Shown: positions 7,463 through 16,813, counted from the first letter of the stretch. The stretch: 41,990 nucleotides of DNA from an uncultured Dorea sp. (GCA_947652615.1 CANTDX010000027.1:1-41990), one strand, 5' to 3'. Notes: a model not told the origin generated them from the letters alone. Program-made: numbers and translations.

Positions 7463-9292
7463 ATGAGCGGAAGAAGACGCGGGCCTATGGGTCACGGAGG
7501 ACATGGGATGCCGGGAGAGAAGGCGAAGGATTTCAGAGGCACTATGAAGAAATTAATGGTGTATCTCGGCGCCTATAAGTTCCAACTACTCCTGGTGGGA
7601 ATATTTGCGATCGGGAGTACCATTTTCAATATCGTAGGTCCTAAGATCCTTGGAAGGGCGACGACGGAGATATTCAACGGGCTGGTCGGTAAGATTTCCG
7701 GCGGAGCGGGGATTGATTTCGGGAAGATCGGCAGGATATTGCTGCTGCTGTTAGCCTTGTATGCATGCAGCGCTCTGTTCTCATTTGTCCAGGGGTATAT
7801 CATGACCGGCGTATCCCAGAAGCTGACGTACCGGATGCGCAAGGAGATATCAGAGAAGATCAACCGCCTGCCTATGAATTACTTTGACAAGATGCCCCAT
7901 GGAGAGATCCTTTCAAGGATCACCAATGATGTGGACACCTTAAGCCAGAGTCTGAACCAGAGCGCGACGCAGATGATTACGTCTGTTGCCACCATCATCG
8001 GTGTGCTGGTCATGATGCTCAGTATCAGCCCGCTGATGACGCTGATCGCACTTCTGATACTGCCGGTCTCTGTGGGTATGATCTCGGTGATCGTGAAGAA
8101 TTCTCAGAGATACTTCAAGAGCCAGCAGGAATATCTGGGGCATGTGAACGGTCAGGTGGAAGAGATCTACGGCGGTCACATTATTGTGAAGGCATTTAAC
8201 AAAGAAGAGGATGTGATTGCGTCATTTGACCGGGATAATGATATCCTGTACGAATCTGCATGGAAATCCCAGTTCCTGTCGGGAATGATGATGCCGATCA
8301 TGCAGTTCGTGGGGAATCTGGGATATGTTGCGGTTGTGATACTTGGCGGATGGCTTGCCATGAGGGATGCGATCGAGGTTGGTGATATCCAGTCGTTTAT
8401 CCAGTATGTAAGGAACTTCACACAGCCGATCCAGCAGGCGGCGCAGGTAGCGAATATGCTACAGTCTACGGCTGCGGCCTCTGAGCGGGTGTTTGAATTC
8501 CTGGCGGAGGATGAGGAGGATCAGACAGCGGAGCATCCGGTATCCATAGAAGGACTGGAAGGACGTGTGGAGTTTGATCACGTGAAGTTCGGCTATCATG
8601 CGGACCACACGATTATCCATGATTTCAGCGCGAAGGTAGAGCCGGGACAGAAGATTGCCATCGTAGGGCCTACAGGAGCGGGCAAGACCACCATGGTGAA
8701 GCTGGTCCTGCGGTTCTATGATGTGAACAGCGGTTCCATTCGGGTGGACGGGCATGATATCCGGAATTTCAACCGGAGCGAGCTTCGGGAAATGTTCGGG
8801 ATGGTACTGCAGGATACTTGGCTTTTTAAGGGCAGTATCGAAGAGAATATCCGTTACGGCAAATTAGACGCGACCAGGGAAGAGGTGGTGGAGGCTGCCA
8901 AAGCGGCTTATGTCCATCGGTTCGTGCAGACGCTGCCGGGTGGTTATGATATGGAGCTGAATGAGGAGGCGAGCAATGTATCCCAGGGGCAGAAGCAGCT
9001 TCTTACGATCGCGAGGGCGATCCTGGCAGATCCGAAGATTCTGATCCTGGATGAGGCGACCAGCTCGGTAGATACGCGTACGGAGGTGAGGATCCAGAAA
9101 GCCATGGATAACCTGATGCGCGGAAGGACCAGCTTCATCATCGCACACCGTCTGTCTACCATCCGGGATGCGGACCTGATCCTGGTGATGAAGGATGGAG
9201 ATATCGTGGAGCAGGGCAGCCATGAAGAACTGCTGGCACAGAAGGGCTTCTATGCGGATCTCTATAATTCGCAGTTTGAGAGAAGTGCGTAG
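7463..9292 (+). CDS. ABC exporter half-transporter, consensus-site subunit
   Basis: Partner of the preceding subunit, 609 residues, with a basic Gly/His-rich N-terminus, six expected membrane helices and a C-terminal nucleotide-binding domain. Walker A is GPTGAGKTT (402-410) and Walker B ends D530-E531 with the catalytic glutamate. The signature is S507-Q-G-Q instead of SGGQ. The altered signature would face the degenerate Walker B of the partner, so one ATP site is intact and the other impaired, as known for heterodimeric exporters. The start ATG follows AAGGAGG and lies 1 base after the upstream stop. The pair most likely acts as one exporter controlled by the MarR protein. Confidence 0.9.
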   Translation: MSGRRRGPMGHGGHGMPGEKAKDFRGTMKKLMVYLGAYKFQLLLVGIFAIGSTIFNIVGPKILGRATTEIFNGLVGKISGGAGIDFGKIGRILLLLLALYACSALFSFVQGYIMTGVSQKLTYRMRKEISEKINRLPMNYFDKMPHGEILSRITNDVDTLSQSLNQSATQMITSVATIIGVLVMMLSISPLMTLIALLILPVSVGMISVIVKNSQRYFKSQQEYLGHVNGQVEEIYGGHIIVKAFNKEEDVIASFDRDNDILYESAWKSQFLSGMMMPIMQFVGNLGYVAVVILGGWLAMRDAIEVGDIQSFIQYVRNFTQPIQQAAQVANMLQSTAAASERVFEFLAEDEEDQTAEHPVSIEGLEGRVEFDHVKFGYHADHTIIHDFSAKVEPGQKIAIVGPTGAGKTTMVKLVLRFYDVNSGSIRVDGHDIRNFNRSELREMFGMVLQDTWLFKGSIEENIRYGKLDATREEVVEAAKAAYVHRFVQTLPGGYDMELNEEASNVSQGQKQLLTIARAILADPKILILDEATSSVDTRTEVRIQKAMDNLMRGRTSFIIAHRLSTIRDADLILVMKDGDIVEQGSHEELLAQKGFYADLYNSQFERSA

Positions 9293-9356
9293 TGCTCTGG
9301 CGGACCAAAGCAGAACGTAGGAAAATGCATAGCATGTTATGTAATATTGGCAAGAA

Positions 9357-9387
9357 AAACAGGACCGGGATATTCCCGGTCCTGTTT
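9357..9387. terminator. Bidirectional hairpin between convergent ABC and coat-protein genes
   Basis: Perfect 14-bp arms (9357-9370 and 9374-9387) around a 3-base loop, with a GGACCGGGA core. Read on the minus strand the stem is followed by TTTTTCTTG, a good intrinsic terminator for the coat-protein transcript. On the plus strand the T-run is short, so termination of the ABC operon may be weaker. Confidence 0.8.
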
Positions 9388-9412
9388 GCGGCATTGAAGC
9401 TGTCACAGGAAG

Positions 9413-9673
9413 TTATCTCATAGAATTCCCTGTCAATACGGATTTCACATGATCGATCTCCTGCTGGGAAGCCTTTGCTGCAGGCACATAATAGCTCTTC
9501 TCTCTTGCAACCTGATAGAGCTTCTCCTGGGACATCTCACACTCGTTGCGCATCTGTTTCAGGCATTGCTTCAGTTCCTTGTTCTCTGTCTGCGGGATCA
9601 TCTCTCCAAAACGGGTCAGTTCACCGTTGACGCCTGTCAGGGCGTCGCTTACCATTGTTTTCTCGTCTAACAT
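9413..9673 (-). CDS. Spore coat protein, CotF family
   Basis: An 86-residue protein with the CotF-family pattern: EKTMVSDALTG, then LKQCLKQMRNECEMSQEKLYQVA, then YYVPAAKAS and an EIDHVKSVL tail. CotF-like proteins are coat components with a ferritin-like helical look. Here the family is split in two small genes, this one resembling the C-terminal half. The ribosome site AGGAGGG precedes the ATG. It lies 13 bases after the companion coat gene on the same strand and is followed by a strong terminator, forming a two-gene operon presumably expressed in the mother cell during sporulation. No sigma-E/K promoter was confidently seen. Confidence 0.8.
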   Translation of the reverse strand: MLDEKTMVSDALTGVNGELTRFGEMIPQTENKELKQCLKQMRNECEMSQEKLYQVAREKSYYVPAAKASQQEIDHVKSVLTGNSMR

Positions 9674-9686
9674 ATCTGCTTCCCTC

Positions 9687-9869
9687 CTATAAGAATTTCA
9701 TTAAGTCCTGCTTGTTCTTCATTGCAGAATTTGCGGCATCCTGGAAAAGTTTCTTTACCTCAGGGTCCTGTGCCTGGGAGGCATAGTCCTGCATCTTGCA
9801 GTGGCAGGTGTCATATCCACCGATCAGGTGGCGCAGGTTTTGTAAATCGAGTACTGATAATTCGGACAT
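9687..9869 (-). CDS. Small spore coat protein (CotF-like companion)
   Basis: A 60-residue protein with the pattern LQNLRHLIGGYDTCHCKMQ, then DPEVKKLFQDAANSA and KQDLMKFL, as found in short clostridial coat proteins paired with CotF family members. It has one CxC (CHC). The ribosome site AAAGGAGG is ideal. It is the first gene of the two-gene coat operon. Family membership is by recalled pattern; the structural role in the coat is inferred. Confidence 0.72.
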   Translation of the reverse strand: MSELSVLDLQNLRHLIGGYDTCHCKMQDYASQAQDPEVKKLFQDAANSAMKNKQDLMKFL

Positions 9870-9899
9870 ATCTGTTTCCTCCTTTAACTAATTTCGGGA

Positions 9900-10643
9900 T
9901 TATTGTGTCCGCTGTCTGGGAGAAATATACTGTATATTTTTAGCATTTTTTGATTTTTCGATAAATTCATAGAAGAGATTCTGCATGGTGGGGAAGGTAT
10001 GGTACATACATTCCGGATGCCACTGTACGCCGATGACGAACGCATGAGAGTCGGACTCGATCGCTTCTATGATGCCGTCGGAAGCGACGGCGGCGGTCTT
10101 AAGCTCCCTTCCCAGATCGCGGATGCACTGGTGATGGAAGCTGTTGACATACTCATTTCTATTGAGAATATTAGATAGTATGCTATCTTCTAAGACGGTA
10201 AGCTTGTGGCACGGGTCCGAGCGGTCGGCCGAGAGCTGCATATGATTCAGAGAAGCAGGCCAGCGAAGAGAGAGATCCTGATAGATATTTCCTCCAAGGG
10301 CAATGTTGAGGATCTGCATACCGCGGCAGACGGCGAGGATCGGGAGCTTTAAGGACAGGGTATATCTCATAAAGGAAATGTGAAATTGATCGGTACGAAA
10401 GTCGGTATGTCCGCGGTCTGTCATCAGTTCTTCCCCGAACAGCAGGGGGGTTACGTCATCGCCGCCGCAGAATAAGAAGCCGTCGCACAGCCTTCCGTAG
10501 CGGGGATAGACGCTTTCGTCCTGGGTACAAGGGAGTACAACGGGGATGCCGCCGGCATCTTCGACCGCCTGGATATATGTCTGCGTCACGAATTGGCGCT
10601 GGTTCGTGAATCCGCAGGATACGATTCCGATTACTGGTTCCAT
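9900..10643 (-). CDS. Peptidase C26 / gamma-glutamyl-GABA hydrolase-like protein
   Basis: A class-I glutamine amidotransferase-like hydrolase of about 247 residues (PuuD type). The nucleophile is C106 in AVCRGMQILN and the catalytic His/Glu pair is in QWHPE (H209, E211). FCGGDDVTPLLFGEE and SFHHQ are further family hallmarks. Such enzymes cleave gamma-glutamyl amide bonds in small molecules in the cytoplasm, as in polyamine or GABA breakdown. The real substrate is unknown and no putrescine genes are nearby. I chose the ATG at 10643, which has AAGGAGG 5 bases upstream; an ATG at 10670 would add nine residues but lacks a ribosome site. It is divergent from the sugar two-component system. Confidence 0.87.
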   Translation of the reverse strand: MEPVIGIVSCGFTNQRQFVTQTYIQAVEDAGGIPVVLPCTQDESVYPRYGRLCDGFLFCGGDDVTPLLFGEELMTDRGHTDFRTDQFHISFMRYTLSLKLPILAVCRGMQILNIALGGNIYQDLSLRWPASLNHMQLSADRSDPCHKLTVLEDSILSNILNRNEYVNSFHHQCIRDLGRELKTAAVASDGIIEAIESDSHAFVIGVQWHPECMYHTFPTMQNLFYEFIEKSKNAKNIQYISPRQRTQ

Positions 10644-10669
10644 AGGTTCCTCCTTCTGGTCTGGATGCA

Positions 10670-10704
10670 TTACAGTTCACGGACAGTCAGGCCGTGAACT
10701 GTAA
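10670..10704. promoter_or_regulatory. 13-bp inverted repeat in the divergent intergenic region
   Basis: Perfect arms TTACAGTTCACGG (10670-10682) and CCGTGAACTGTAA (10692-10704) with a 9-base spacer. It lies just upstream of the hydrolase and about 60 bases upstream of the -35 of the plus-strand promoter. There is no T-run. It could be an operator or a 5' leader hairpin of the hydrolase mRNA. Confidence 0.5.
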
Positions 10705-10761
10705 CACAAGATATGAGAGGGGAGTAAGAAATATGAGAAGAATAACGGAATCAGAATAGAT

Positions 10762-10790
10762 TTGACGAAGCACCGATAAAGTGATATAAA
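10762..10790 (+). promoter_or_regulatory. Promoter of the sugar two-component operon
   Basis: TTGACG (10762-10767), 17-base spacer, TATAAA (10785-10790), about 40 bases before the kinase start. A good sigma-A-type promoter. Confidence 0.65.
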
Positions 10791-10832
10791 ATAAATCAGA
10801 AACCATACATGCAGCAGGGAGGGGTGGGGCAT

Positions 10833-12656
10833 ATGAACAGCGAAAAGGGATTCCTACGGTGGTTCGCGGACCAGAGAGTGGGGAAGAAGATTATGTATAC
10901 ATTCGTTATCACAACGGTCATCCCTCTGTTGGTACTGCAGGTCCTAATGCTGTATGTGATCTCCAATAATATGAAATCGAAAGTGGACGAGATCATGGTC
11001 AATCAGCTTGTACAGATATCGGAACGGGCGGATCTGACCGTTGATGTCTACACGAATCTGGTCTATCAGATCTATGCGGATGATGAGATCATCCAATGTA
11101 TGGCCGACTGTCAGAATGCGTCTTCAAAGATACGAGCCCGTGCATACAGAGAGATATGCGGCAAGCTTAAGAGATATGGATTATCGACCGGCGGGATTGA
11201 GTGTATCAGTATCGTCCTTGAAGACGGGCAGGACATCACTTATGATTTTGGCATGGCGTCTGCGGTGGATAATCTGTGGGAAGGATACGCAGATAAGAAG
11301 AGCATTGTACCATACAGGATGGCGCAGGAGGGAGATACCGATATGGTCATCTCGCCTACGGAACGCATTTTGCGGGAAGGAGAGGAGACGCGGATCTTCC
11401 ACATATCCAAACAGATGTATGACTTTGCAGATATCCAGAAGGGGCCGATCGGAACGGTGATCATGAGTATCGATGAATCTGTGCTGAATGCCGTATGCAG
11501 TACGGCACAGGAAGACGGGGAATTGTATACCGTTAATTTTATCGCCGATAAAGACGGCAACATCCTGACCTATCCGAATTCCTTCTATTCCGGGATCCTA
11601 CTGTCTAAAGGGCGGTCCGTGAAGGAATTTGTAGAGAAGACGGGAATGCTGGAAGGAAGGACGGTTGCCGTTAACCAATATGAGAATGAGAATCTGGGAT
11701 GGTATTTCTATAATGCTTATGATGAAGACTATATCTTGCAGGATGTCAGGCATATACAGTATATGACGATTGCCATAGGCGTGCTGCTTCTCCTGATCTC
11801 GCTCTTCCTGATACGATTTACCGTAAGGCTGATAGAGAGGTCTACGCGAAGTATCGTAGCAGGAATCGTGGAGGTACAGCGGGGGAATCTGGATGTACAG
11901 GTGAGCGTGGAGAGCCGGGATGAGATGGGGCAGATCGCCGATAACTTCAATACGATGACGGGGAAGGTTCAGGGCTTGATTGAAGACGTGAAGGCGGTGA
12001 CAGTGAAGCAGAAGGAGGCGGAGATCCGTGCGCTGGAAGCTCAGATCAATCCGCATTTTCTGTATAATACTCTGGATTCCATCAATTGGATGGCGATCGA
12101 AAGGGAAGAGTATGAGATCAGCCGGATGGTGAGGAATCTGGGCGTGATCTTAAGGTACAGCGTGGATAAGAGCAATAAGAAGGCGACGGTGGCAGAGATG
12201 GCGGACTGGCTTGAGAAGTACGTGAGCCTTCAGCGGATGCGTTTTAACGATGCATTTGTCTGTGAGATCCATATTCAGCCGGAGACGGAGAAGCTGCGTG
12301 TATATAAGCTTCTGCTGCAGCCCTTTGTGGAAAATGCTATCATCCACGGATTTAAAGAGATCGAATACGGAGGGATCCTGCGGGTTGATGTGATGCTTTC
12401 GGAGTCGCAGGATAAGCTGGATATTATCATAGAGGATAACGGACGGGGAATTCCGTGTGAGATTGCCGAGAGATTCAATCATCCGGACAACGTTGATCCG
12501 GATGACAGAGGAAGTATCGGGCTTAACAATGCATTTTCCAGAATGCGTATGTACTACGGAAGCAGCGCTTCATGGAATGTAAGCAGTATCCCGGAGGTAG
12601 GTACGGTTATTACACTTAAGATTCCGGTGGAAGAGAGAGGAGAAACGGGCAGATGA
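10833..12656 (+). CDS. YesM-type sensor histidine kinase
   Basis: A membrane kinase of the LytS/YesM group, about 607 residues. Membrane helix 1 is at about 20-44, an extracytoplasmic sensor region of about 265 residues follows, helix 2 is at about 310-332, then HAMP. The phosphoacceptor region is AQINPHFLYNTLD with H408. The ATP lid is DNGRGIP and GLNNAFSRM. I use the ATG at 10833, preceded by GGAGGGG; an ATG at 10809 has no ribosome site. The end overlaps the response regulator by ATGA. These pairs typically sense extracellular oligosaccharides, often through a solute-binding protein, and activate a neighbouring ABC importer. The binding-protein gene right after the regulator supports that. 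Confidence 0.92.
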   Translation: MNSEKGFLRWFADQRVGKKIMYTFVITTVIPLLVLQVLMLYVISNNMKSKVDEIMVNQLVQISERADLTVDVYTNLVYQIYADDEIIQCMADCQNASSKIRARAYREICGKLKRYGLSTGGIECISIVLEDGQDITYDFGMASAVDNLWEGYADKKSIVPYRMAQEGDTDMVISPTERILREGEETRIFHISKQMYDFADIQKGPIGTVIMSIDESVLNAVCSTAQEDGELYTVNFIADKDGNILTYPNSFYSGILLSKGRSVKEFVEKTGMLEGRTVAVNQYENENLGWYFYNAYDEDYILQDVRHIQYMTIAIGVLLLLISLFLIRFTVRLIERSTRSIVAGIVEVQRGNLDVQVSVESRDEMGQIADNFNTMTGKVQGLIEDVKAVTVKQKEAEIRALEAQINPHFLYNTLDSINWMAIEREEYEISRMVRNLGVILRYSVDKSNKKATVAEMADWLEKYVSLQRMRFNDAFVCEIHIQPETEKLRVYKLLLQPFVENAIIHGFKEIEYGGILRVDVMLSESQDKLDIIIEDNGRGIPCEIAERFNHPDNVDPDDRGSIGLNNAFSRMRMYYGSSASWNVSSIPEVGTVITLKIPVEERGETGR

Positions 12657-14100
12657 GAATCGTGATTGTTGAAGATGAGGTCAAGATCAGGGAAGGAATC
12701 GCGAAGATGATAGAGTCACAGACAGACCACGTGGTCCAGGGAGAGGCCGTGAATGGGGAGGAAGGGCTTGAGATGGTCTTAAGGTTTAAGCCGGATCTGG
12801 TGATTACGGATGTCCGGATGCCTAAGATGGACGGCCTGGAGATGGTGAAGAGGCTCTATGAGTGCAAGGTGCCCCTCCATGCGGTGATCTTAAGCGGATA
12901 TTCGGAATTCGAATATGTCCAGAGGGCGATCCGGTACGGGGTGGACGAGTATCTTCTGAAACCGCTGGATATCGATGACATCAAGACGATGTTAGATAAG
13001 GTGGAGAAGAAGATAAGGAGGGAGCAGATGACGAACGGGACGCCGGAACAGCATCTTAAGAATCTGATCACCGGAGAGGAGAAGGATCTGGAGAAGAACT
13101 GCGGTATCTTGAAGGACATCTGTGACTTCCCGGCAGTGGGGGAGTATGTGCTTCTGGCGGGCTATATCGGGTCGGCGGAGCCGTCTTACAGAGAAGAGGC
13201 GGAGCGCGCCGCAGAAGAACTCAGGGAGAAATACAGCGGCCTTAAGATTCACTATGTCTATGTGGAGAATGTGCAGAAGGGATATCTGCTGGGGTGCGGT
13301 GAGACAGGAGAAGGAAAGCTTGCCGCGTTGGAGAAGTCATTCTATAACAGATTAATCCTGAGATATCGGGACAGGCCGGCGAAGGCGATCTGGACCCGGA
13401 AGCAGTTCGAATGCCCGGAACAGATCCGGGATGCGGCAAGAGAGCTTGATCTCCTGCTGAGTTATGCTCTGGTATTGGAGCCGGAGGGGTGGTTGCCGTC
13501 TGCCGGGAGGATATTCCGAAGCTTGAGAAGGGAGCGGCAGATTTCCTTGCCTATATGGCGGAAGGACATTTCGAGATCGGGGAGATCCGCAAAGCCTTTA
13601 TCAAGAATTACTATCTGATCAGTGATACGCTCCAGGAGATCGACCGTACCAGATATCAGCATTTCAGAGGTAAGAATCTGCTGCGCAATATCGAGAGCGC
13701 GGTAACCTGGCATGAACTGGAGAGCGCCTACAGAGATGTGGTTCAGGCGATCGCAGGGGCGCAGACGAAGCGTGAGGATATCAGCAATTATGTGATAAAG
13801 CGCGCGATCAATCACATCAGAGAGCATTACCAGGAGGGGCTTACGCAGGAAGAAGTGGCGGCTGTCCTTCAGATTACCCCAGAGTATTTAAGTACGCTGT
13901 TCAACAGAGAGATGGGGATTAATTTCTCTGTATTTCTGAAACAGTTCCGTATCAGCCATGCGAAGCGGATGCTGAAGGGAACGGATATGAAGGTGTATGA
14001 GATCGCTGATGCGGTGGGCTACAGTGATTCGAAGTATTTTCAGAGAGTGTTTAAGGAAGAAGTCGGCGTGTCTCCAGGAGAATACCGGCAGATGAAGTAG
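12653..14100 (+). pseudogene. YesN-type response regulator (REC + AraC HTH), interrupted by a frameshift
   Basis: The first frame (12653-13618) holds a receiver domain with phospho-site D53 (VITDVRMPKMDG) and the start of the middle domain. It then runs into unrelated residues. The second frame resumes at 13489 and carries the rest of the middle domain and an AraC-type DNA-binding domain (EEVAAVLQITPEYLSTLF, then IADAVGYSDSKYFQRVF). The two join at the GGGG run at 13486-13489; one extra G would restore a single protein of about 482 residues, normal for this family. This is either a real 1-base deletion, a homopolymer sequencing error or a phase-variable tract. If real, the receiver is separated from its DNA-binding domain and phospho-control would be lost. 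Confidence 0.85.
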
Positions 14101-14109
14101 GTGGAGAAG

Positions 14110-15354
14110 ATGAAGGTTTGTGTCAGAAGGATACTGCTTGGCGTGCTGCTTAGCGCGCTGGCTTTGCCGGGGTGCAGGCCGGCAGAGGATGAGGAAATGA
14201 GCGGTAAGGCCAAGGAGAGGGAAGAGATCGTTCTGTGGACATATTATGAGACCAAGATGCAGAAGGCGTCTATGGATGAGCTTGTCGCCGGGTTTAATGA
14301 GGCGCAGGAGGACTATCATCTGACCTGGGAGTATCACGGCCCGGTTACAGAGTTCAACAAGAGGCTGGCGATCGCCATTACGCAGAATCAGCTTCCAGAT
14401 ATGGTGATCCTGGATAATCCGGATATGTTGTCTTATATCGAGATGGATAAGCTTGAGGACATTACGGAAGAAGTGAAGGAGATAGAGGATCTTGACCAGT
14501 ATTTTGCCAGTGCAATGAGGCCGGTGACGTCTGGAGGAAGGTATTACGGACTGCCGTTTTGCTGTAACAACGTGGTGCTGATCTACAATAGAGATATCCT
14601 TAAGGAAGAGGGAGTCCATGTGCCCAAGACATGGGAGGAGCTTCAAGGTGCGGCGAGAGAGCTGTCGGTTCCCGGCAGATATGGATTCGCTATGTCGGCC
14701 ATAGACGGAGAGCAGGGGGCATTCCAGTTCGGAGCTTTCATGCTGTCGGCGGGGGATGGTCTTAATGAGGCAGGAGGCGAGGGGACGCTTGGTGCATTCC
14801 GGTTTATCCGGGATATGGCGGAGCATGGCTGGATGTCCCGGGATTGCGTGAACTGGTCTCAGAATGATGTGGCAAGGACATTTATCAATGGAGAATGCGC
14901 CATGATGGAGAACGGACCGTGGGTGTTCCCGGCATTGGAGGAATCGGGAATCAATTATGGCGTGGCTGCATTTCCCGCCGGAGAGCAGAATATGGGACTG
15001 CTTGGCGGAGAGGACATCGCGGTGCTTAAGGGGAAGAATGTGCAGGGAAGTGTTGCATTTCTGAAATATTACAGCCAGATATTCGTGATGCTGAATGTCA
15101 ATCTGATGGCGAATTCCCTTCCGCCAAGGAAGGATGTGGCAGAATTGTCTTTGAAGGTCAATCCGAGATACAGGGAGGTCTTAACACAGATGGAGAACTG
15201 TATATCCAGGACAGACTGTGAGTATTGGACGGAATTGTCCGCGAAGCTTGCCGACGGGCAATACCGTGTTATTACAGGGGAGAGTACACCGGAAGAGGTG
15301 TGCCAAGAGATACGGGAAATGAAGAAGAACATGGCGGAAGGCGGCGGTTCTTAA
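14110..15354 (+). CDS. Extracellular solute-binding lipoprotein (sugar ABC type), regulator-linked copy
   Basis: A family-1 solute-binding protein with a lipoprotein signal (lipobox LPGC, C22) and the conserved patterns LPDMVILDNPDM, GLPFCCNNVVLIYNRDIL and MMENGPWVFPALE. It is clearly paralogous to the binding protein at 15517, sharing the odd DCVNW block. The start at 14110 follows GGTGG; a GTG at 14101, immediately after the regulator stop, is an alternative. Because it is co-transcribed with the kinase and regulator and cut off from the importer by a terminator, I infer it may serve the sensor kinase as its ligand-binding partner rather than mainly transport. Binding to the same permeases is also possible. 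Confidence 0.87.
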   Translation: MKVCVRRILLGVLLSALALPGCRPAEDEEMSGKAKEREEIVLWTYYETKMQKASMDELVAGFNEAQEDYHLTWEYHGPVTEFNKRLAIAITQNQLPDMVILDNPDMLSYIEMDKLEDITEEVKEIEDLDQYFASAMRPVTSGGRYYGLPFCCNNVVLIYNRDILKEEGVHVPKTWEELQGAARELSVPGRYGFAMSAIDGEQGAFQFGAFMLSAGDGLNEAGGEGTLGAFRFIRDMAEHGWMSRDCVNWSQNDVARTFINGECAMMENGPWVFPALEESGINYGVAAFPAGEQNMGLLGGEDIAVLKGKNVQGSVAFLKYYSQIFVMLNVNLMANSLPPRKDVAELSLKVNPRYREVLTQMENCISRTDCEYWTELSAKLADGQYRVITGESTPEEVCQEIREMKKNMAEGGGS

Positions 15355-15373
15355 GAAAATATCAGTAAGAATG

Positions 15374-15421
15374 AACAGGGTGGAGAATTCAGTTAAAGAA
15401 TCTCCACCCTGTTTAATTTTT
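15374..15421 (+). terminator. Intrinsic terminator after the regulatory operon
   Basis: Perfect 13-bp stem (15374-15386 with 15401-15413, core CAGGGTGGAGA) followed by TTTAATTTTTT. It separates the kinase-regulator-binding protein unit from the transport operon. The 90 bases that follow contain TTGACC (15455-15460) but no convincing -10 box, so the transport promoter probably needs an activator. Confidence 0.88.
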
Positions 15422-15516
15422 TAGAGTACAAAGCAGGAGGATATTTTCTTATACTTGACCTATCAAATGAAACACATCAAACAAATCAAAGGTGATTCAA
15501 GAAAGGCAGGAAAATT

Positions 15517-16797
15517 ATGAAAAGAAGAATGGTAAGTACACTCCTGTGCCTGACAATGGCAGCAGGACTGGCAGCAGGATGCAGCAGCAAAGACAGCGGA
15601 AATAGTTCCGGCGGTTCCTCGTCATCAGGCGGCGGTGAGTCAGCAGGCGGCAAAGAATCCGTTGTGATCTGGGATTATTTCGAGACAGACGCCCAGAAGA
15701 ACATGATGCAGGATATGATTGACGGATTCAATGAATCACAAGATAAGTATGAAGCATCCCATGTATATGTGCCGTTTGCTGATTATGAGAAGCAGTTAAC
15801 GCTTGGTATGGCTTCCGGCGAGCTTCCGGACCTGGTGATCCTGGACGGATGCGGGATGGCTTCCTTTATAGAGATGGATCTGTTTGGAGATGTATCTGAC
15901 GCGAATATCAGCTGGGATGAATACATGGAAGGGCCAATGTCCTCTACGATGGCAGACGGCAAGCACTACGGCATCCCATTTGCAACCAACTGTACGGCGT
16001 TGTTCTACAACAAAGACATCTTTGACGCGGCACAGATGGAATACCCAGATGAGAACACGACTTGGGAAGACTTCCGTAAGATGGCAAAGGCATTGACGAA
16101 AGACGGCGTGACAGGATTTGGCAATGCGGCTACAGGAACGGATGAAGGTACCTTCCAGTGTCTACAGTGGTTATATACGGCGGGCGGCGACTACCAGAAT
16201 ATCGGAGACGGCGTAGATGCGTATAACCTGATGCAGGAGATGGTTGCAGAGGGTTCCTGGTCTAAGGATTGTGTAAACTGGACGCTGTCAGACGCCAACA
16301 ATAACTTTGTTGCCGGCAACCTGGCAATGCAGCAGAACGGACCATGGCAGATTCCTGGAATCGAGAAGGATGCTCCGGACCTCAACTATGGTGTGACAGT
16401 TCTTCCGAAGAAGGATGCAGATTCCGGGCAGGCGACTTCCATCCTTGGCGGTGAGAATATGGGCGCGGTTAAGCAGGATGATATGAGCGGTGCGATTGCA
16501 TTCATGGAGTATTATGACCAGACAGACGTTATGGTAGAGTGCATGAAGCAGTATGGCTCCTTCCCTCCAAAGACAGAGGCGGCTCAGGATTCTTACTGGA
16601 CAGACGATCCGATCCAGAAAGCATTCATCCAACAGCTTGACACCTCGATCCCAAGAGGACCAAGCGCATCCTGGCCGGCATATTCAGATGCGATCCAGAC
16701 AGGCTTCCAGGAGGTAATGACTTCCGCGAAGACACCGGATAAGGCTGCAACAGATACACAGGCTGCAGTTGATAAGGTAAAAGAAGGAGAAAAATAG
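15517..16797 (+). CDS. Extracellular solute-binding lipoprotein of a sugar ABC importer
   Basis: A 426-residue lipoprotein. Lipobox LAAGC (C22) is followed by a Ser/Gly-rich linker, then the family-1 solute-binding fold with LPDLVILDGCGM, GIPFATNCTALFYNKDIF and AMQQNGPWQIPG. It captures the sugar at the cell surface for the two permeases downstream. The ribosome site is GGCAGGA. A terminator hairpin follows the stop, which would leave this gene at higher mRNA level than the permeases. No ATPase gene is present; as in many Firmicute carbohydrate importers a shared MsmK-type ATPase is presumably used. The GH127 neighbour suggests an arabinose-containing oligosaccharide. Confidence 0.9.
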   Translation: MKRRMVSTLLCLTMAAGLAAGCSSKDSGNSSGGSSSSGGGESAGGKESVVIWDYFETDAQKNMMQDMIDGFNESQDKYEASHVYVPFADYEKQLTLGMASGELPDLVILDGCGMASFIEMDLFGDVSDANISWDEYMEGPMSSTMADGKHYGIPFATNCTALFYNKDIFDAAQMEYPDENTTWEDFRKMAKALTKDGVTGFGNAATGTDEGTFQCLQWLYTAGGDYQNIGDGVDAYNLMQEMVAEGSWSKDCVNWTLSDANNNFVAGNLAMQQNGPWQIPGIEKDAPDLNYGVTVLPKKDADSGQATSILGGENMGAVKQDDMSGAIAFMEYYDQTDVMVECMKQYGSFPPKTEAAQDSYWTDDPIQKAFIQQLDTSIPRGPSASWPAYSDAIQTGFQEVMTSAKTPDKAATDTQAAVDKVKEGEK

Positions 16798-16813
16798 AAC
16801 ATAGAATACATGA

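Noticed and set aside
13480..13495. Programmed -1 frameshift as explanation for the split YesN-type regulator
   Set aside because: The G4 run permits slipping, but there is no canonical slippery heptamer in frame and no clear downstream stem; an indel is simpler.
13888..14826. 312-codon open frame antisense to the regulator and first binding protein
   Set aside because: Spans the junction of two coding genes and lacks protein-like features.
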